64,000 nucleotides of DNA. Source: Methylobacterium sp. 2A. Its GTDB lineage: Bacteria > Pseudomonadota > Alphaproteobacteria > Rhizobiales > Beijerinckiaceae. The position numbers and the translations under genes are program-made. Numbering within the stretch: the first letter of the stretch is position 1; each line of letters starts with the position of its first letter. The notes below the pieces were generated by a model. It had not been told where the DNA came from, did not search any database, and saw only the letters and a program-made list of their open reading frames with translations. The DNA lies in the NCBI RefSeq assembly GCF_009806555.1, contig NZ_VUOK01000013.1, forward strand, positions 124,541 to 188,540, given 5' to 3'. Of the stretch, positions 9,177 to 18,256 are shown one piece after another.

Positions 9177-10427
9177 ATGGCCAGCTTCAAGACCGTGATG
9201 AAGTCGGGTCACCCCCCGACGCTGTTCGCCGCATTCCTCTATTTCGATTTCTGCTTCGCCATCTGGGTCCTGAACGGCGCCATGGGTCCGTTCATCACCG
9301 AGACCTACAAGCTGACGCCGGCCCAGACCGGGTTCATGATCTCGCTGCCGATCCTGGCGGGCGCGCTGATGCGCTTCCCGCTCGGCGTCCTGGCCCAGTA
9401 TATCGGCCGCAAGAACGCCGCGATCGTCGAGATGAGCGTGATCATGCTGGCGATGGCCTACGGCTATCTGTTCGTCTCCTCCTACAACGAAGTGTTGGCC
9501 ATGGGCGTCCTGCTCGGCATCGCCGGCGCGTCCTTCGGCGTGGCGCTCTCGCTCGGCTCGGGCTGGTTCCCGCCGGAGCATAAGGGGCTCGCCATGGGCA
9601 TCGCGGGCGCCGGCAATTCCGGCACGGTGCTGGCTGTGCTGTTCGCGCCGCCGCTGGCCCAGGCCTATGGCTGGCAGACGACCTATGCCTTCGCGGGCCT
9701 CACCATGCTGCTGCCCCTGGCGGTCATGATCGTGCTGGCGAAGGAGCCGCCGGATTGCGAGCATCAGTCGTTCAAGGAGCACATCTCTTGCCTGTTCACC
9801 AAGGACGGCTGGGCCTTCTCGCTGATCTACGTGATCACCTTCGGCGGCTTCATCGGCCTGTCGAACTTCCTGCCGACCTTCTTCTACGAGCAGTTCGCCG
9901 TGACCAAGGTCGAGGCCGGGCGGCTGACCATGCTGGCGGCCTTCATGGGCTCGGGCATCCGGATCGTCGGCGGCTACTTCGCCGACCGGATGGGCGGGAT
10001 CGCGGTCCTGTCGGTGGTGCTGCTCGCGGCGATCGCAACCCTGCTGTGGCTGACCGCGACCCCGTCGCTGGCGCTCACGACGCTGCTGTTCATGCTCTGC
10101 TTCGCGGCGCTCGGCGCCGGCAACGGCGCGCTGTTCCAGCTCGTGCCCCTGCGCTGGCCCTCGAACACCGCGGTGGCCGGTTCGATGATCGGCGAGATCG
10201 GGGCGCTCGGCGGCGCGATCCTGCCGAACGTGATGGGCCTGTCCAAGCAATATACCGGCTCTTTCTCGATGGGGTTCATCGGCTACGCCGCCTTCACGGC
10301 GATCGTGCTCGGCTGCCTCGCCCTGTGGCAGCGCAAATGGGTCGGCAGCTGGGTGGGGCCGCGCGGCAAGGCGATGGGCACGGCGCCCGAAGGGCAGCCC
10401 GAGCAATTGCGGCCGGCCACCGCCTGA
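9177..10427 (+). CDS. Nitrate/nitrite porter, MFS NNP family
   Basis: A 416-residue inner-membrane transporter with about 12 hydrophobic segments. It has the two glycine-rich nitrate signatures of the NarK/NasA/NRT2 family: GIAGAGNSGTVLAVLF near residue 141 and GAGNGALFQLVPLRWP near residue 312, along with the MFS loop motif GVLAQYIGRKNAA. It likely imports nitrate for assimilation or exchanges nitrate and nitrite. No nitrate reductase gene is adjacent. The ATG at 9177 was chosen from the family N-terminus; its ribosome site is weak. Confidence 0.88.
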   Translation: MASFKTVMKSGHPPTLFAAFLYFDFCFAIWVLNGAMGPFITETYKLTPAQTGFMISLPILAGALMRFPLGVLAQYIGRKNAAIVEMSVIMLAMAYGYLFVSSYNEVLAMGVLLGIAGASFGVALSLGSGWFPPEHKGLAMGIAGAGNSGTVLAVLFAPPLAQAYGWQTTYAFAGLTMLLPLAVMIVLAKEPPDCEHQSFKEHISCLFTKDGWAFSLIYVITFGGFIGLSNFLPTFFYEQFAVTKVEAGRLTMLAAFMGSGIRIVGGYFADRMGGIAVLSVVLLAAIATLLWLTATPSLALTTLLFMLCFAALGAGNGALFQLVPLRWPSNTAVAGSMIGEIGALGGAILPNVMGLSKQYTGSFSMGFIGYAAFTAIVLGCLALWQRKWVGSWVGPRGKAMGTAPEGQPEQLRPATA

Positions 10428-10455
10428 GCGGACGACCAGGATCGTGAGACGCGGA

Positions 10456-10478
10456 ACGGGGGCCCTGGCGGCCCCCGT
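10456..10478 (+). terminator. Hairpin terminator after the nitrate porter
   Basis: A perfect 9-bp stem (ACGGGGGCC with GGCCCCCGT) and a 5-base loop, 29 bases after the stop codon. The U-run is poor, so termination may be partial. Confidence 0.6.
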
Positions 10479-10640
10479 ATTCGTCGAAATCTACATCCCC
10501 GATTCCCGTATCGCGCGTAATTCCCGGTTGCCATCCGGCTCTCGAAGCGTTTGAATAATGCATTACGAGAGAGTGCCCAACCACTGGTTGAGGCGCCAGG
10601 CGGCCGTCAACGGCGGCGCTCCGATGGGAAGGAACGGTCG

Positions 10641-11933
10641 ATGTCGAAGCGCTTCAGCGCCACGAACGGCGTGCTCGGCCTGCTGTGCGTGATGTATTTC
10701 ATCACCTATCTGGACCGTGTGAACATCGCGACGGCCGGCGCCGAGATCATGCGCGATTTCGGGATGTCGAAGACCGATTTCGGCCTGATCCTCTCGGCCT
10801 TCGCCTATCCCTACGCGATCTTCCAGGTGATCGGCGGCTCGGTCGGGGACAAGTTCGGCGCCCGGCGGACCCTGCTGGCCTGCGGGGTGATCTGGGCGGC
10901 CGCCACCATCCTGACCGGCATGGTCGGCGGAATCGCCAGCCTGTTCCTGGCGCGCGTCCTGCTCGGCTTCGGCGAGGGCGCGACCTTCCCGACCGCCACC
11001 CGCGCCATGCAGAACTGGACGGCGCCCGGCAAGCGCGGCTTCGCGCAGGGCATCACCCACGCGTTCAGCCGGCTGGGCAACGCCGTGGCGCCGCCGATCG
11101 TCGCCTTCCTGATCTGGCATTTCGGCTGGCGCACCAGCTTCGTGATCCTCGGCGCGATCAGCTTCATCTGGGTGGCGATCTGGTACGCCTATTTCCGCGA
11201 CGATCCCTCCGACCATCCGGCGATCACCCGGGCCGAACTCGACACGCTACCGCCGCCGCGCAAGGTCGGCGCGAAGCAATCGGTGCCGTGGGGCGCGCTG
11301 ACCCGCCGGATGCTGCCGGTGACGGTCACGTATTTCTGCTACGGCTGGACCCTGTGGCTGTTCCTCGGCTGGCTGCCGAGCTTCTTCAAGGAGAATTACA
11401 GCCTCGATCTGAAGAACTCGGCTTTGTTCGCCTCGGGCGTGTTCTTCGCGGGCGTGGTCGGCGACACGGTCGGCGGCATGATGAGCGACGTCATCCTGCA
11501 TCGCACCGGCAAGGTGAAGCTCGCCCGGCTGTCGGTGATCGTGGTCGGCTTCCTGGGCGCGGCCGCGAGCCTCGCGGGCGTGTTCATGACCCGCGACCTG
11601 ACGCTGGTGGCGCTCCTGCTCTCCTCCGGCTTCTTCTTCGCTGAGCTGGTGATCGGCCCGATCTGGTCCGTGCCCATGGACATCGCGCCGAGATATGCCG
11701 GCACCGCGAGCGGCCTGATGAACACCGGCTCGGCCGTGGCGGCGATCGTCTCGCCGATCGTGTTCGGCGTCATCGTCGATCTGACCGGCAGCTGGACCCT
11801 GCCGTTCGTCGGCTCGATCGGCCTTTGCTTGCTCGGCGCCGGTCTCGCCTTCACCATGCATCCCGAGCGGGAATTCATCGAGCCGGCCGAGCGACCGCTC
11901 GGATCCGCGGCGACGGTCCCGGCGGCGGAGTAG
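10641..11933 (+). CDS. MFS anion:cation symporter (ACS family)
   Basis: A 430-residue, 12-helix inner-membrane transporter. It opens with LCVMYFITYLDRVNIATAGA, close to the pattern of ACS-family carriers for tartrate, glucarate or other hydroxy-acid anions, and has the MFS loop GDKFGARRTLL. It lies eight bases before a CoA-transferase gene, with an enoyl-CoA hydratase-like gene next, so it probably imports the carboxylic acid that those enzymes process. The substrate cannot be named. The ATG at 10641 has AAGGAA upstream. Confidence 0.85.
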   Translation: MSKRFSATNGVLGLLCVMYFITYLDRVNIATAGAEIMRDFGMSKTDFGLILSAFAYPYAIFQVIGGSVGDKFGARRTLLACGVIWAAATILTGMVGGIASLFLARVLLGFGEGATFPTATRAMQNWTAPGKRGFAQGITHAFSRLGNAVAPPIVAFLIWHFGWRTSFVILGAISFIWVAIWYAYFRDDPSDHPAITRAELDTLPPPRKVGAKQSVPWGALTRRMLPVTVTYFCYGWTLWLFLGWLPSFFKENYSLDLKNSALFASGVFFAGVVGDTVGGMMSDVILHRTGKVKLARLSVIVVGFLGAAASLAGVFMTRDLTLVALLLSSGFFFAELVIGPIWSVPMDIAPRYAGTASGLMNTGSAVAAIVSPIVFGVIVDLTGSWTLPFVGSIGLCLLGAGLAFTMHPEREFIEPAERPLGSAATVPAAE

Positions 11934-11940
11934 TCTCACG

Positions 11941-13161
11941 ATGACGGAAGCGACGGGGCGTACCGGGCCGCTCGCCGGCATGCGGGTGATCGAGCTCGCG
12001 CACATCATGGCCGGCCCGGTCTGCGGGCTGATGCTCGCCGACATGGGCGCGGAGGTCATCAAGGTCGAGAAGATGGACGGCGACGACACCCGCCGCACCG
12101 TTCCGCCGGCGCTCGAAGGCGAGAGCGCCGCCTACATGATGATGAACCGCGGCAAGCGCGGCATCAGCCTCGACCTGAAGGACCCGGACGGCATCGCGGT
12201 GCTGCGCCGCCTGCTCAAGGGCGCCGACGCGCTGATCGAGAATTACCGCGGCGGCACGATGGAGCGCCTCGGGATCGGCTACAAGACCCTGCGCGAAGAG
12301 TTTCCCGAGCTCGTCTACTGCTCGCTCTCCGGCTTCGGCCGCACCGGACCCTATGCCGACCGGGCCGGGTTCGACCTCGTGGCGCAGGGCATGAGCGGAC
12401 TCATGTCGGTGACGGGGGAGGGGCCCGGCCGGCCGCCGATGAAGTGCGGGCCGCCGGTAACCGACATCACCGCCGGGATCCTGGCCGCCATGGGCGTGCT
12501 GGCGGCCTATTCTCATCGGCTCCGGACGGGCAGGGGGCAGGCGGTCGACACGTCGCTGTTCGAGGCCGGCATCACCCATACCTACTGGCAATCGGCCATC
12601 GCCATGGCGACGGGAATCGCGCCCGGCCCGATGGGCTCGGCCCATCCGCTGAACGCGCCCTACGAGGCGTTCGAGACCGCCGATGGCTGGATCACCATCG
12701 GGGCGGCCAACCAGACCAACTGGCTGCGCCTGCTCAAGGCGATCGGCGCCGACGCGCTGGCCGAAGATCCGCGCTTCGCGCTCAATCGCGACCGGATGGC
12801 CAACCGCGAGGCCCTCGCCGCGACGCTGGCGCCGATCTTCCGGGCCCATTCCTCGGGCGAATGGCTGGCGCGGCTCGAAGCCGGCGGCGTCCCGGCCGGG
12901 CCGGTGCTCGACGTGAACGCCATGCACCGGGATCCGCAGACGCGGGCGCGCGAGATGGTGGTCGAAGTCGATCACCCGCGGGTCGGGCGCATGAAGACGC
13001 TCGGCCTGCCGGTGAAGTTTTCGGATACGCCCGGCCGCGTCCACGGCCCGGCCCCGTTGCTCGGCGAGCATTCCCGGGCGATCCTGGCCGAGGCCGGCTA
13101 CACGGACGACGCGATCGCGAGCCTGATCGAGCGGGGCGTGGTCCGCGAGACCGTGGCCTGA
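11941..13161 (+). CDS. Class III CoA-transferase (CaiB/BaiF family)
   Basis: A 406-residue CoA-transferase that moves CoA between carboxylic acids. The N-terminal ALPHA-fold opening MRVIELAHIMAGPVCGLML, the segment YCSLSGFGRTGPYADRAGFD, whose aspartate matches the position that forms the acyl-aspartate in this family, and the long C-terminal domain are all present. The gene starts eight bases after the MFS gene and ends 22 bases before the crotonase-family gene, so the three probably form one operon for activating an imported acid. Confidence 0.88.
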   Translation: MTEATGRTGPLAGMRVIELAHIMAGPVCGLMLADMGAEVIKVEKMDGDDTRRTVPPALEGESAAYMMMNRGKRGISLDLKDPDGIAVLRRLLKGADALIENYRGGTMERLGIGYKTLREEFPELVYCSLSGFGRTGPYADRAGFDLVAQGMSGLMSVTGEGPGRPPMKCGPPVTDITAGILAAMGVLAAYSHRLRTGRGQAVDTSLFEAGITHTYWQSAIAMATGIAPGPMGSAHPLNAPYEAFETADGWITIGAANQTNWLRLLKAIGADALAEDPRFALNRDRMANREALAATLAPIFRAHSSGEWLARLEAGGVPAGPVLDVNAMHRDPQTRAREMVVEVDHPRVGRMKTLGLPVKFSDTPGRVHGPAPLLGEHSRAILAEAGYTDDAIASLIERGVVRETVA

Positions 13162-13183
13162 TTCCACGCCCGGAGAGGTTCCG

Positions 13184-13996
13184 ATGAATGCCACGCCCGC
13201 CACGGACGAACTGCTGTTCACCACCGACGAGGCCGGCATCGCCCGGATCGTGCTCAACCGGCCGCAGGCGCGCAACGCGCTGACCTTCGCGATGTATCGG
13301 GGGCTGATCACCTGCTGCGAGGCGATCGCCGACAACCCGGCCGTGAAGGCCCTCATCATCACCGGCGCCGGCGACAAGGCCTTTGCGGCCGGCACCGACA
13401 TCGCGCAGTTCCGCGACTTCAAGACCGCCGAGGACGCCCTGGGCTACGAGCGCTTCATGGACCGGGTGCTCGGGACGCTGGAACGGCTGCGGGTGCCGAC
13501 CATCGCGGCGATCGCGGGGGCGTGCACGGGCGGGGGGGCCGCCATCGCGGCGGCCTGCGACCTGCGCATCGCCACACGGGACGCCCGGTTCGGCTTCCCG
13601 ATCGCCCGGACGCTCGGCAACTGCCTGAGCCAGGGCAACCTCAAGCGCCTCTCGGCGCTGATCGGGCCGGCGCGGGTCAAGGACATCATCTTCACCGCCC
13701 GCCTCGTGGGGGCCGAGGAGGCGCTGGCCATCGGGCTCGTGGGTGAGGTCGTGGAGGATCGCGCGGCGCTCACCGAGCGGGTCGACACCCTCGGTCAGCT
13801 TCTGGCCGGCCACGCACCGCTGACCATGCAGGCGACCAAGGAGGGGCTGCGCCGCCTCGCCGAGGAGGAGGCGCCCGCCGAGGGCGCGGCGCATCCGGGC
13901 GATGACCTGATCCTCCTCTGCTACATGAGCCAGGATTTCCGCGAGGGGATGGAGGCGTTCCTCGGCAAGCGGCCGCCGAACTGGTCCGGGCGCTGA
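13184..13996 (+). CDS. Crotonase-superfamily protein lacking the usual catalytic glutamates
   Basis: A 270-residue enoyl-CoA hydratase/isomerase-fold protein. The CoA-binding and oxyanion elements are recognisable: AGTDIAQFRDF and IAGACTGGGAAIAAACDLRI. In true hydratases the second element reads GGGCE and is followed by a second Glu in a GQPE-type motif. Here those sites read GGGAA and GFPIA, so both catalytic glutamates seem to be absent. It may be an isomerase, a decarboxylase or a CoA-ester hydrolase. It is the third gene of the MFS/CoA-transferase operon, with a GAGAGG site before the ATG at 13184. Confidence 0.82.
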   Translation: MNATPATDELLFTTDEAGIARIVLNRPQARNALTFAMYRGLITCCEAIADNPAVKALIITGAGDKAFAAGTDIAQFRDFKTAEDALGYERFMDRVLGTLERLRVPTIAAIAGACTGGGAAIAAACDLRIATRDARFGFPIARTLGNCLSQGNLKRLSALIGPARVKDIIFTARLVGAEEALAIGLVGEVVEDRAALTERVDTLGQLLAGHAPLTMQATKEGLRRLAEEEAPAEGAAHPGDDLILLCYMSQDFREGMEAFLGKRPPNWSGR

Positions 13997-13999
13997 GGC

Positions 14000-14467
14000 T
14001 CAAGCCGTTTCCTGGCAGACATCGACCCAGGTGGCATTCGTGAGTTCGGCCATCCGCTCCGGGGCGATCCGGACCGCGCTGTGGGTGCTGCCGGCGGCCG
14101 GCACCACCGCGTCGAAGGCTTTGAGCGACACGTCGCAATAGACCGGCAGCGGCGCGATCAGGCCGAACGGGCAGACGCCGCCGACCGGATGGCCGGTCAC
14201 CGCCTCGACCTCGGCGAGATCGAGCATCCGGACCTTTCCGCCGAGGACCGCCTTGGCCTTCTTGTTGTCGAGCCGCGCGTCACCGCGGGTCACCACCAGG
14301 ACGACCTGATCGCCGACCCGGAGGGAGAGCGTCTTGGCGATCTGCGCCGGGGCGACGCCGTGGGCCGCAGCGGCCTCCGCCACGGTGGCGGTGCGGGTTT
14401 CGAGTTCGAGGATCGTGATGTCGGGCGCCTTCTCGGCGAAGAAGGCCCGGACGGAGGCGAGACTCAT
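14000..14467 (-). CDS. YbaK/EbsC-type aminoacyl-tRNA deacylase
   Basis: A 155-residue single-domain protein of the YbaK/ProX superfamily, whose members hydrolyse mischarged tRNAs such as Cys-tRNA(Pro) or Ala-tRNA(Pro). The conserved lysine lies in AQIAKTLSL, the glycine-rich loop is GGVCPFGLIAPLPVYCD, and the C-terminal AAGSTHSAVRIAPERM is typical. I start at the ATG at 14467; longer frames upstream are not family-like. It converges with the previous gene with a 3-base gap. Confidence 0.85.
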   Translation of the reverse strand: MSLASVRAFFAEKAPDITILELETRTATVAEAAAAHGVAPAQIAKTLSLRVGDQVVLVVTRGDARLDNKKAKAVLGGKVRMLDLAEVEAVTGHPVGGVCPFGLIAPLPVYCDVSLKAFDAVVPAAGSTHSAVRIAPERMAELTNATWVDVCQETA

Positions 14468-14794
14468 GGCGGATCCCGGGAACGCTGGACGATGCGGGCG
14501 TTCACCTACGCCGGCGCCGTTCGCGGCGCGACCGAAATATGGCTTCGCTTCGCGCAAGCCTTGCCGTGTCTCTCCCTCCCCCCTCTGCGGGGGAGGGTGG
14601 CCCCTGCGTCAGCAGGGGTCGGGTCGGGACGAAGTCCCGCAAGGGGGGAACGACGGTTCAAGCAAGAGCGCGACCTTCATGACGGGCACAGCACAATCCT
14701 GCGCCGTCGCTCCCCTCTCCCGACCCCCTTCGGGGGCCACCCTCCCCCGCGAAGGGGGGAGGGGGACGCGCGGTGGGCTCCAACGCGCCACCTC
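14468..14794. repeat. Intergenic G-rich inverted repeats
   Basis: 327 bases without a gene. Positions about 14568-14772 hold several complementary runs: CCCTCCCCC near 14573 with GGGGGAGGG near 14590, and CCCTCTCCCGACCCC near 14712 with CCACCCTCCCCCGCGAAGG near 14738 and GGGGGGAGGGGG near 14753. The same wording (ggggccaccctcccccgc) recurs at 29177, so this looks like a dispersed palindromic repeat family. It may also act as a bidirectional terminator. Confidence 0.6.
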
Positions 14795-16147
14795 CTACCG
14801 CGTCGTCGCCAGCAGCCAATCCGGCAGCGCCATCGCGATCCCCGGCACGAGGCACAGGATCAGGATCGCCACCGCCATCAGCAGCACGAAGGGCAGGGTG
14901 CCCCAGATGATGTCCGAGAGCGGGATGTCCGGCGCGATGTTCTTGATGACGAAGATGTTCAAGCCCACCGGCGGGTGGATCAGCCCCATCTCCATGGTGA
15001 TGGTCATCACCACGCCGAACCACACCAGATCGAAGCCCGCGGCCTTAAGCGGCGGCAGGATGATCGGCGCCGTCATCAGGATGATCGAGACCGGCGGCAG
15101 GAAGAAGCCCAGCACGATCACCAGCGCCAGGATCGTCACCAGCAGGACCCAGGGCGAGAGCTGCATCGCCACGATCGCCTGCGCGGCCGATTGCGAGATG
15201 TGCAGGTAGCTCATCACGTAGGCGTAGAGCAGCGACATGCCGATGATCAGCATCAGCATGGTGGATTCGCGCAAAGTCGCGGTCAGGATCGGGCTGACGT
15301 CCCGGAACCGCCACACGCCGTAGATCGCGGCGATCAGCGCCAGGGCCAGAAGGCCGCCGAGACCCGCCGTCTCCGAGGGCGTCGCATAGCCGCCATAGAG
15401 CGCCACCATCACGCCGGTGAGCAAGACCACGAAGGGCATCACCCGCGGCAGCGTCGAGAAGCGCTGCGCCATGCTGTACTGCTCGTCCGCCAGGATCGGC
15501 GAGGCCGGACCCCCGCGCTCCAGAGCCGCCTTGGCGGTCGCGTATTCCGAGCGGAAGCGGATCATCGACCACGCCGCGAACAGGCTGACCAGCAGCAATC
15601 CCGGCCCGATCCCGGCCAGGAACAGGCGCCCGAGCGACTGCTCGGCGGCCACCGCGTACAGGATCATGGTGATCGAGGGCGGCAGCAGGATGCCGAGCGT
15701 CCCGCCGGCCGCGATGATCCCGGCGGCGAAGCCCGGCGAGTAGCCGCGCTTGCGCATCTCCGGGATGCCGGCCGAGCCGATCGCCGAGCAGGTCGCCGGG
15801 CTCGACCCCGCCATGGCGGCGAACAGCGCGCAGGCGAAGACGTTGGCGATGCCGAGACCCCCGGGGATGCGGTGCATCCAGGCATGCATGGCCGAGTAGA
15901 GGTCCTGGCCCGCCCGGGACCGGCCGATCGCCGCGCCCTTCAGGATGAAGAGCGGGATCGACAGGAGGGTGATGGAGGCCATCTCCTCGTAGACGTTCTG
16001 CGCCACCGTATCGAGGGAGGCGCCCGGCATGAATGCGACCATGAAGGCCAACGCCACGAAGCCCAGCGCGAACGCGATGGGGATGCCCGAGAGCATCGCC
16101 CCGAGGGTGGCGCCCGCGTAGAGGAAGCCGATCGCGGCGGTGCTCAT
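14795..16147 (-). CDS. dctM: TRAP transporter large permease
   Basis: A 450-residue DctM-family protein with about 12 hydrophobic segments, the channel-forming subunit of a sodium-driven TRAP transporter. It includes the family segments GIPIAFALGF near the start and FFLPPVSIILMTAPIILPPL in the C-terminal half. The ATG at 16147 overlaps the stop codon of the small permease gene (ATGA), so translation is coupled. With dctQ and dctP it imports an organic acid into the cytoplasm. Confidence 0.92.
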   Translation of the reverse strand: MSTAAIGFLYAGATLGAMLSGIPIAFALGFVALAFMVAFMPGASLDTVAQNVYEEMASITLLSIPLFILKGAAIGRSRAGQDLYSAMHAWMHRIPGGLGIANVFACALFAAMAGSSPATCSAIGSAGIPEMRKRGYSPGFAAGIIAAGGTLGILLPPSITMILYAVAAEQSLGRLFLAGIGPGLLLVSLFAAWSMIRFRSEYATAKAALERGGPASPILADEQYSMAQRFSTLPRVMPFVVLLTGVMVALYGGYATPSETAGLGGLLALALIAAIYGVWRFRDVSPILTATLRESTMLMLIIGMSLLYAYVMSYLHISQSAAQAIVAMQLSPWVLLVTILALVIVLGFFLPPVSIILMTAPIILPPLKAAGFDLVWFGVVMTITMEMGLIHPPVGLNIFVIKNIAPDIPLSDIIWGTLPFVLLMAVAILILCLVPGIAMALPDWLLATTR

Positions 16148-16818
16148 CGGTGACCCTTCGCGGTGACGGTCCGGCCCATCGGGTCCGGCCCCTGCGGCGC
16201 GATCGTCTGATTGAGATCGGCGCCGAGGCCGATCTTCGGCTTCGCCCAGCCGGCCGCCCGGGGGCCGTAGGCCAGCGCCTCGGCGATCTGCAGGGCGAAT
16301 TGCAGGCACAGCAGGCTCATGCCGGCCGCCATCAGCGTGTAGGGGATCCATAGAGGCGGTCCCCAGGTCGATTGCGAGATCTGGCCGTCGGTCCAGGCCT
16401 CATGGTCGAGGGACCAGCTCTTCCAGGCGAAGAACAGGCAGAAGGCGAGGCTGATCACGTCGGCGAGCAGCAGCCGGACCCGGTTGGCGGCCGGCGGCAG
16501 CAGGCCGGTCAGCGCCTCGATCGCCACATGGCCGCGCTTGGCCTGGACCCCGGCCGCCGACAGGAAGGTGGCGCCGATGATCAGGAACACCGCCATCTCG
16601 TCCTGCCACTCCGTCGGCTCCTTCAGGAGGTAGCGGACGACGACGCTGTGGGTCAGCACGAGGCAGGCCGCCACGAGGCAGAGGCCGCCGAGACCGAGGA
16701 TCACCCGGTTCAGGAGGCGCATCGCGCGGTCGAGCGTGCCCAGGAGACCGGGGACGCGCGGTTCGTCGGCGGCCTGCCCATCGGGGGCCGCCGTGGCGGC
16801 GTCGAAGCCGTGGCTCAC
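16144..16818 (-). CDS. dctQ: TRAP transporter small permease
   Basis: A 224-residue DctQ-family protein with four membrane segments and the typical segment LKEPTEWQDEMAVFLIIGA. An unusually long C-terminal tail of about 40 residues follows the last helix. I take the GTG at 16818 as the start because it overlaps the stop codon of dctP (GTGA), giving the same coupling as at the dctQ-dctM junction. Confidence 0.85.
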   Translation of the reverse strand: MSHGFDAATAAPDGQAADEPRVPGLLGTLDRAMRLLNRVILGLGGLCLVAACLVLTHSVVVRYLLKEPTEWQDEMAVFLIIGATFLSAAGVQAKRGHVAIEALTGLLPPAANRVRLLLADVISLAFCLFFAWKSWSLDHEAWTDGQISQSTWGPPLWIPYTLMAAGMSLLCLQFALQIAEALAYGPRAAGWAKPKIGLGADLNQTIAPQGPDPMGRTVTAKGHR

Positions 16819-17837
16819 GCGACCTGCTCCGCGAGCTTGAGCAGCTCCGCGCAGTTCGCGTTCTTGGCCGCGTAGTCCTTCCAGGCCGTGCCCCGGGCGA
16901 GGTCGCGCCATTCACCCAGCGACTTCTCGTCGAGCTGCGAGACCTTGGCGCCAGCCTTGGAAAAAATCTCCTCGACCCGGGTGTCGTCCTCCTTGGCGCC
17001 CGCCTGCCCGAAGGCTTCGAGCTCGCCGCCCACGGCCATGATCAGGTCCTGCTGGTCCTTCGAGAGGCCCGAGAACACGATCTTGGACATCATGATCGGT
17101 TCGAGCATGAACCAGTAGGAGCGCTCCCGGCCGGAGGTCAGCGCCTTGGCGAGCTCCTCCAGGCGGAACGAGATCAGGCTGGTGGACGAGGTGATGACCG
17201 CGTCGCAGGCGCCGGTCTGCATCGCCGCGTAGGATTCGTTCGACGGGATGGAGAGGGTGGCGGCGCCCGCCTCCTTCATCATCATGTCCATCTCGCGCGA
17301 ACCGCCGCGGACCTTCATGCCCTTGGCGTCGGCCGGGCTGACGAGGGGCCGCTCGCGGCTCGCGACCCCGCCCGCCTGCCAGACCCAGGAGACGAGGATG
17401 ATGCCCTTGGATTCGAGGATCTCGGTCAGCTTGCGCCCGACGGGCGCGTTCTTCCAGGCGACCGCCTGCGCGTAGGACGTCACCAGCGCCGGCATCAGCC
17501 CGATATTCATCTCGGGCACCTCGCCGCCCGCATAGGGGCTCGGATAGAGCGACATGTCGAGGGCGCCCTTGCGCATCGCGCCGAACTGGGCGTTCGTCTT
17601 CATCAGCGAGGAACCGGGATAGACCTGAACCTCCAGCGCGCCCTTGGAGCGCTCGGCGACCGTCTTGGCGAATTTCCGGCACATGCGGTCGCGGAAATCA
17701 CCCTCTTCGATGGTCCCGCCCGGAAACTGATGCGACAGCTTCAGCGTCGTAGCCGCTTGTGCAGATCCGAGACCCAATCGGAGCAGGGCAGGGGCCGCAA
17801 ATGTTGCCGCGATCACGGAGCGACGAGTAGGCGTCAT
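16815..17837 (-). CDS. dctP: TRAP transporter solute-binding protein
   Basis: A 340-residue periplasmic DctP-family protein that binds the ligand and hands it to DctQM. The N-terminus MTPTRRSVIAATFAAP has a twin-arginine-like signal, with cleavage likely after GSAQAA. The mature protein begins TTLKLSHQFPGG, and the ligand-site arginine probably lies in KVRGGSREMDMMM. A GGGAG site precedes the ATG at 17837. It is first in a dctPQM operon read leftward, facing a divergent GntR gene that probably controls it. Confidence 0.9.
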   Translation of the reverse strand: MTPTRRSVIAATFAAPALLRLGLGSAQAATTLKLSHQFPGGTIEEGDFRDRMCRKFAKTVAERSKGALEVQVYPGSSLMKTNAQFGAMRKGALDMSLYPSPYAGGEVPEMNIGLMPALVTSYAQAVAWKNAPVGRKLTEILESKGIILVSWVWQAGGVASRERPLVSPADAKGMKVRGGSREMDMMMKEAGAATLSIPSNESYAAMQTGACDAVITSSTSLISFRLEELAKALTSGRERSYWFMLEPIMMSKIVFSGLSKDQQDLIMAVGGELEAFGQAGAKEDDTRVEEIFSKAGAKVSQLDEKSLGEWRDLARGTAWKDYAAKNANCAELLKLAEQVA

Positions 17838-18256
17838 CTGGCTCTCCCGCACCGCAAACATTGCGGCTCGATTGTTGTGCGGCGCACCAATGACACCGCA
17901 ATTATGTATGCATGAAGAACCGTCTTGTATATTTTGTCAATGCGGAAGCATAATGTGCCACGACCTGGGCCGAATAGGTTGACCGTGACGTTCGCGACCG
18001 GCCGTGCGGACCACGACACCTTCGATCACGGACGGAGGAGAGCGGCTTTCTAATCCGCCCCGGCAATCCCGAGGCGTCCGACCGCAACGGAGGCACCGAA
18101 CGCGGCAACCTTCGCGAACGCCGCTCGGCCCGGAGCGATCGACGGGTGCGGTGTCGCAAGCCGGAACAGCGCCGAGCGGCGTCTGGCCTGCTCCTCGGCC
18201 GACGCCATGGCGCGGAGGGCTTCGGCGAGCATCAGCGCACGAGAAAGGAATGGGGG
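17838..18256. promoter_or_regulatory. Divergent control region between dctP and a GntR regulator
   Basis: 419 bases without a gene. An AT-rich stretch at about 17895-17955 contrasts with the surroundings. On the minus strand it carries TTGACA (17935-17940), a good -35 match for dctP, but no clear -10 at normal spacing. ATGCAT at about 17909 is palindromic. It is likely the promoter-operator region of the TRAP operon. Confidence 0.45.
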
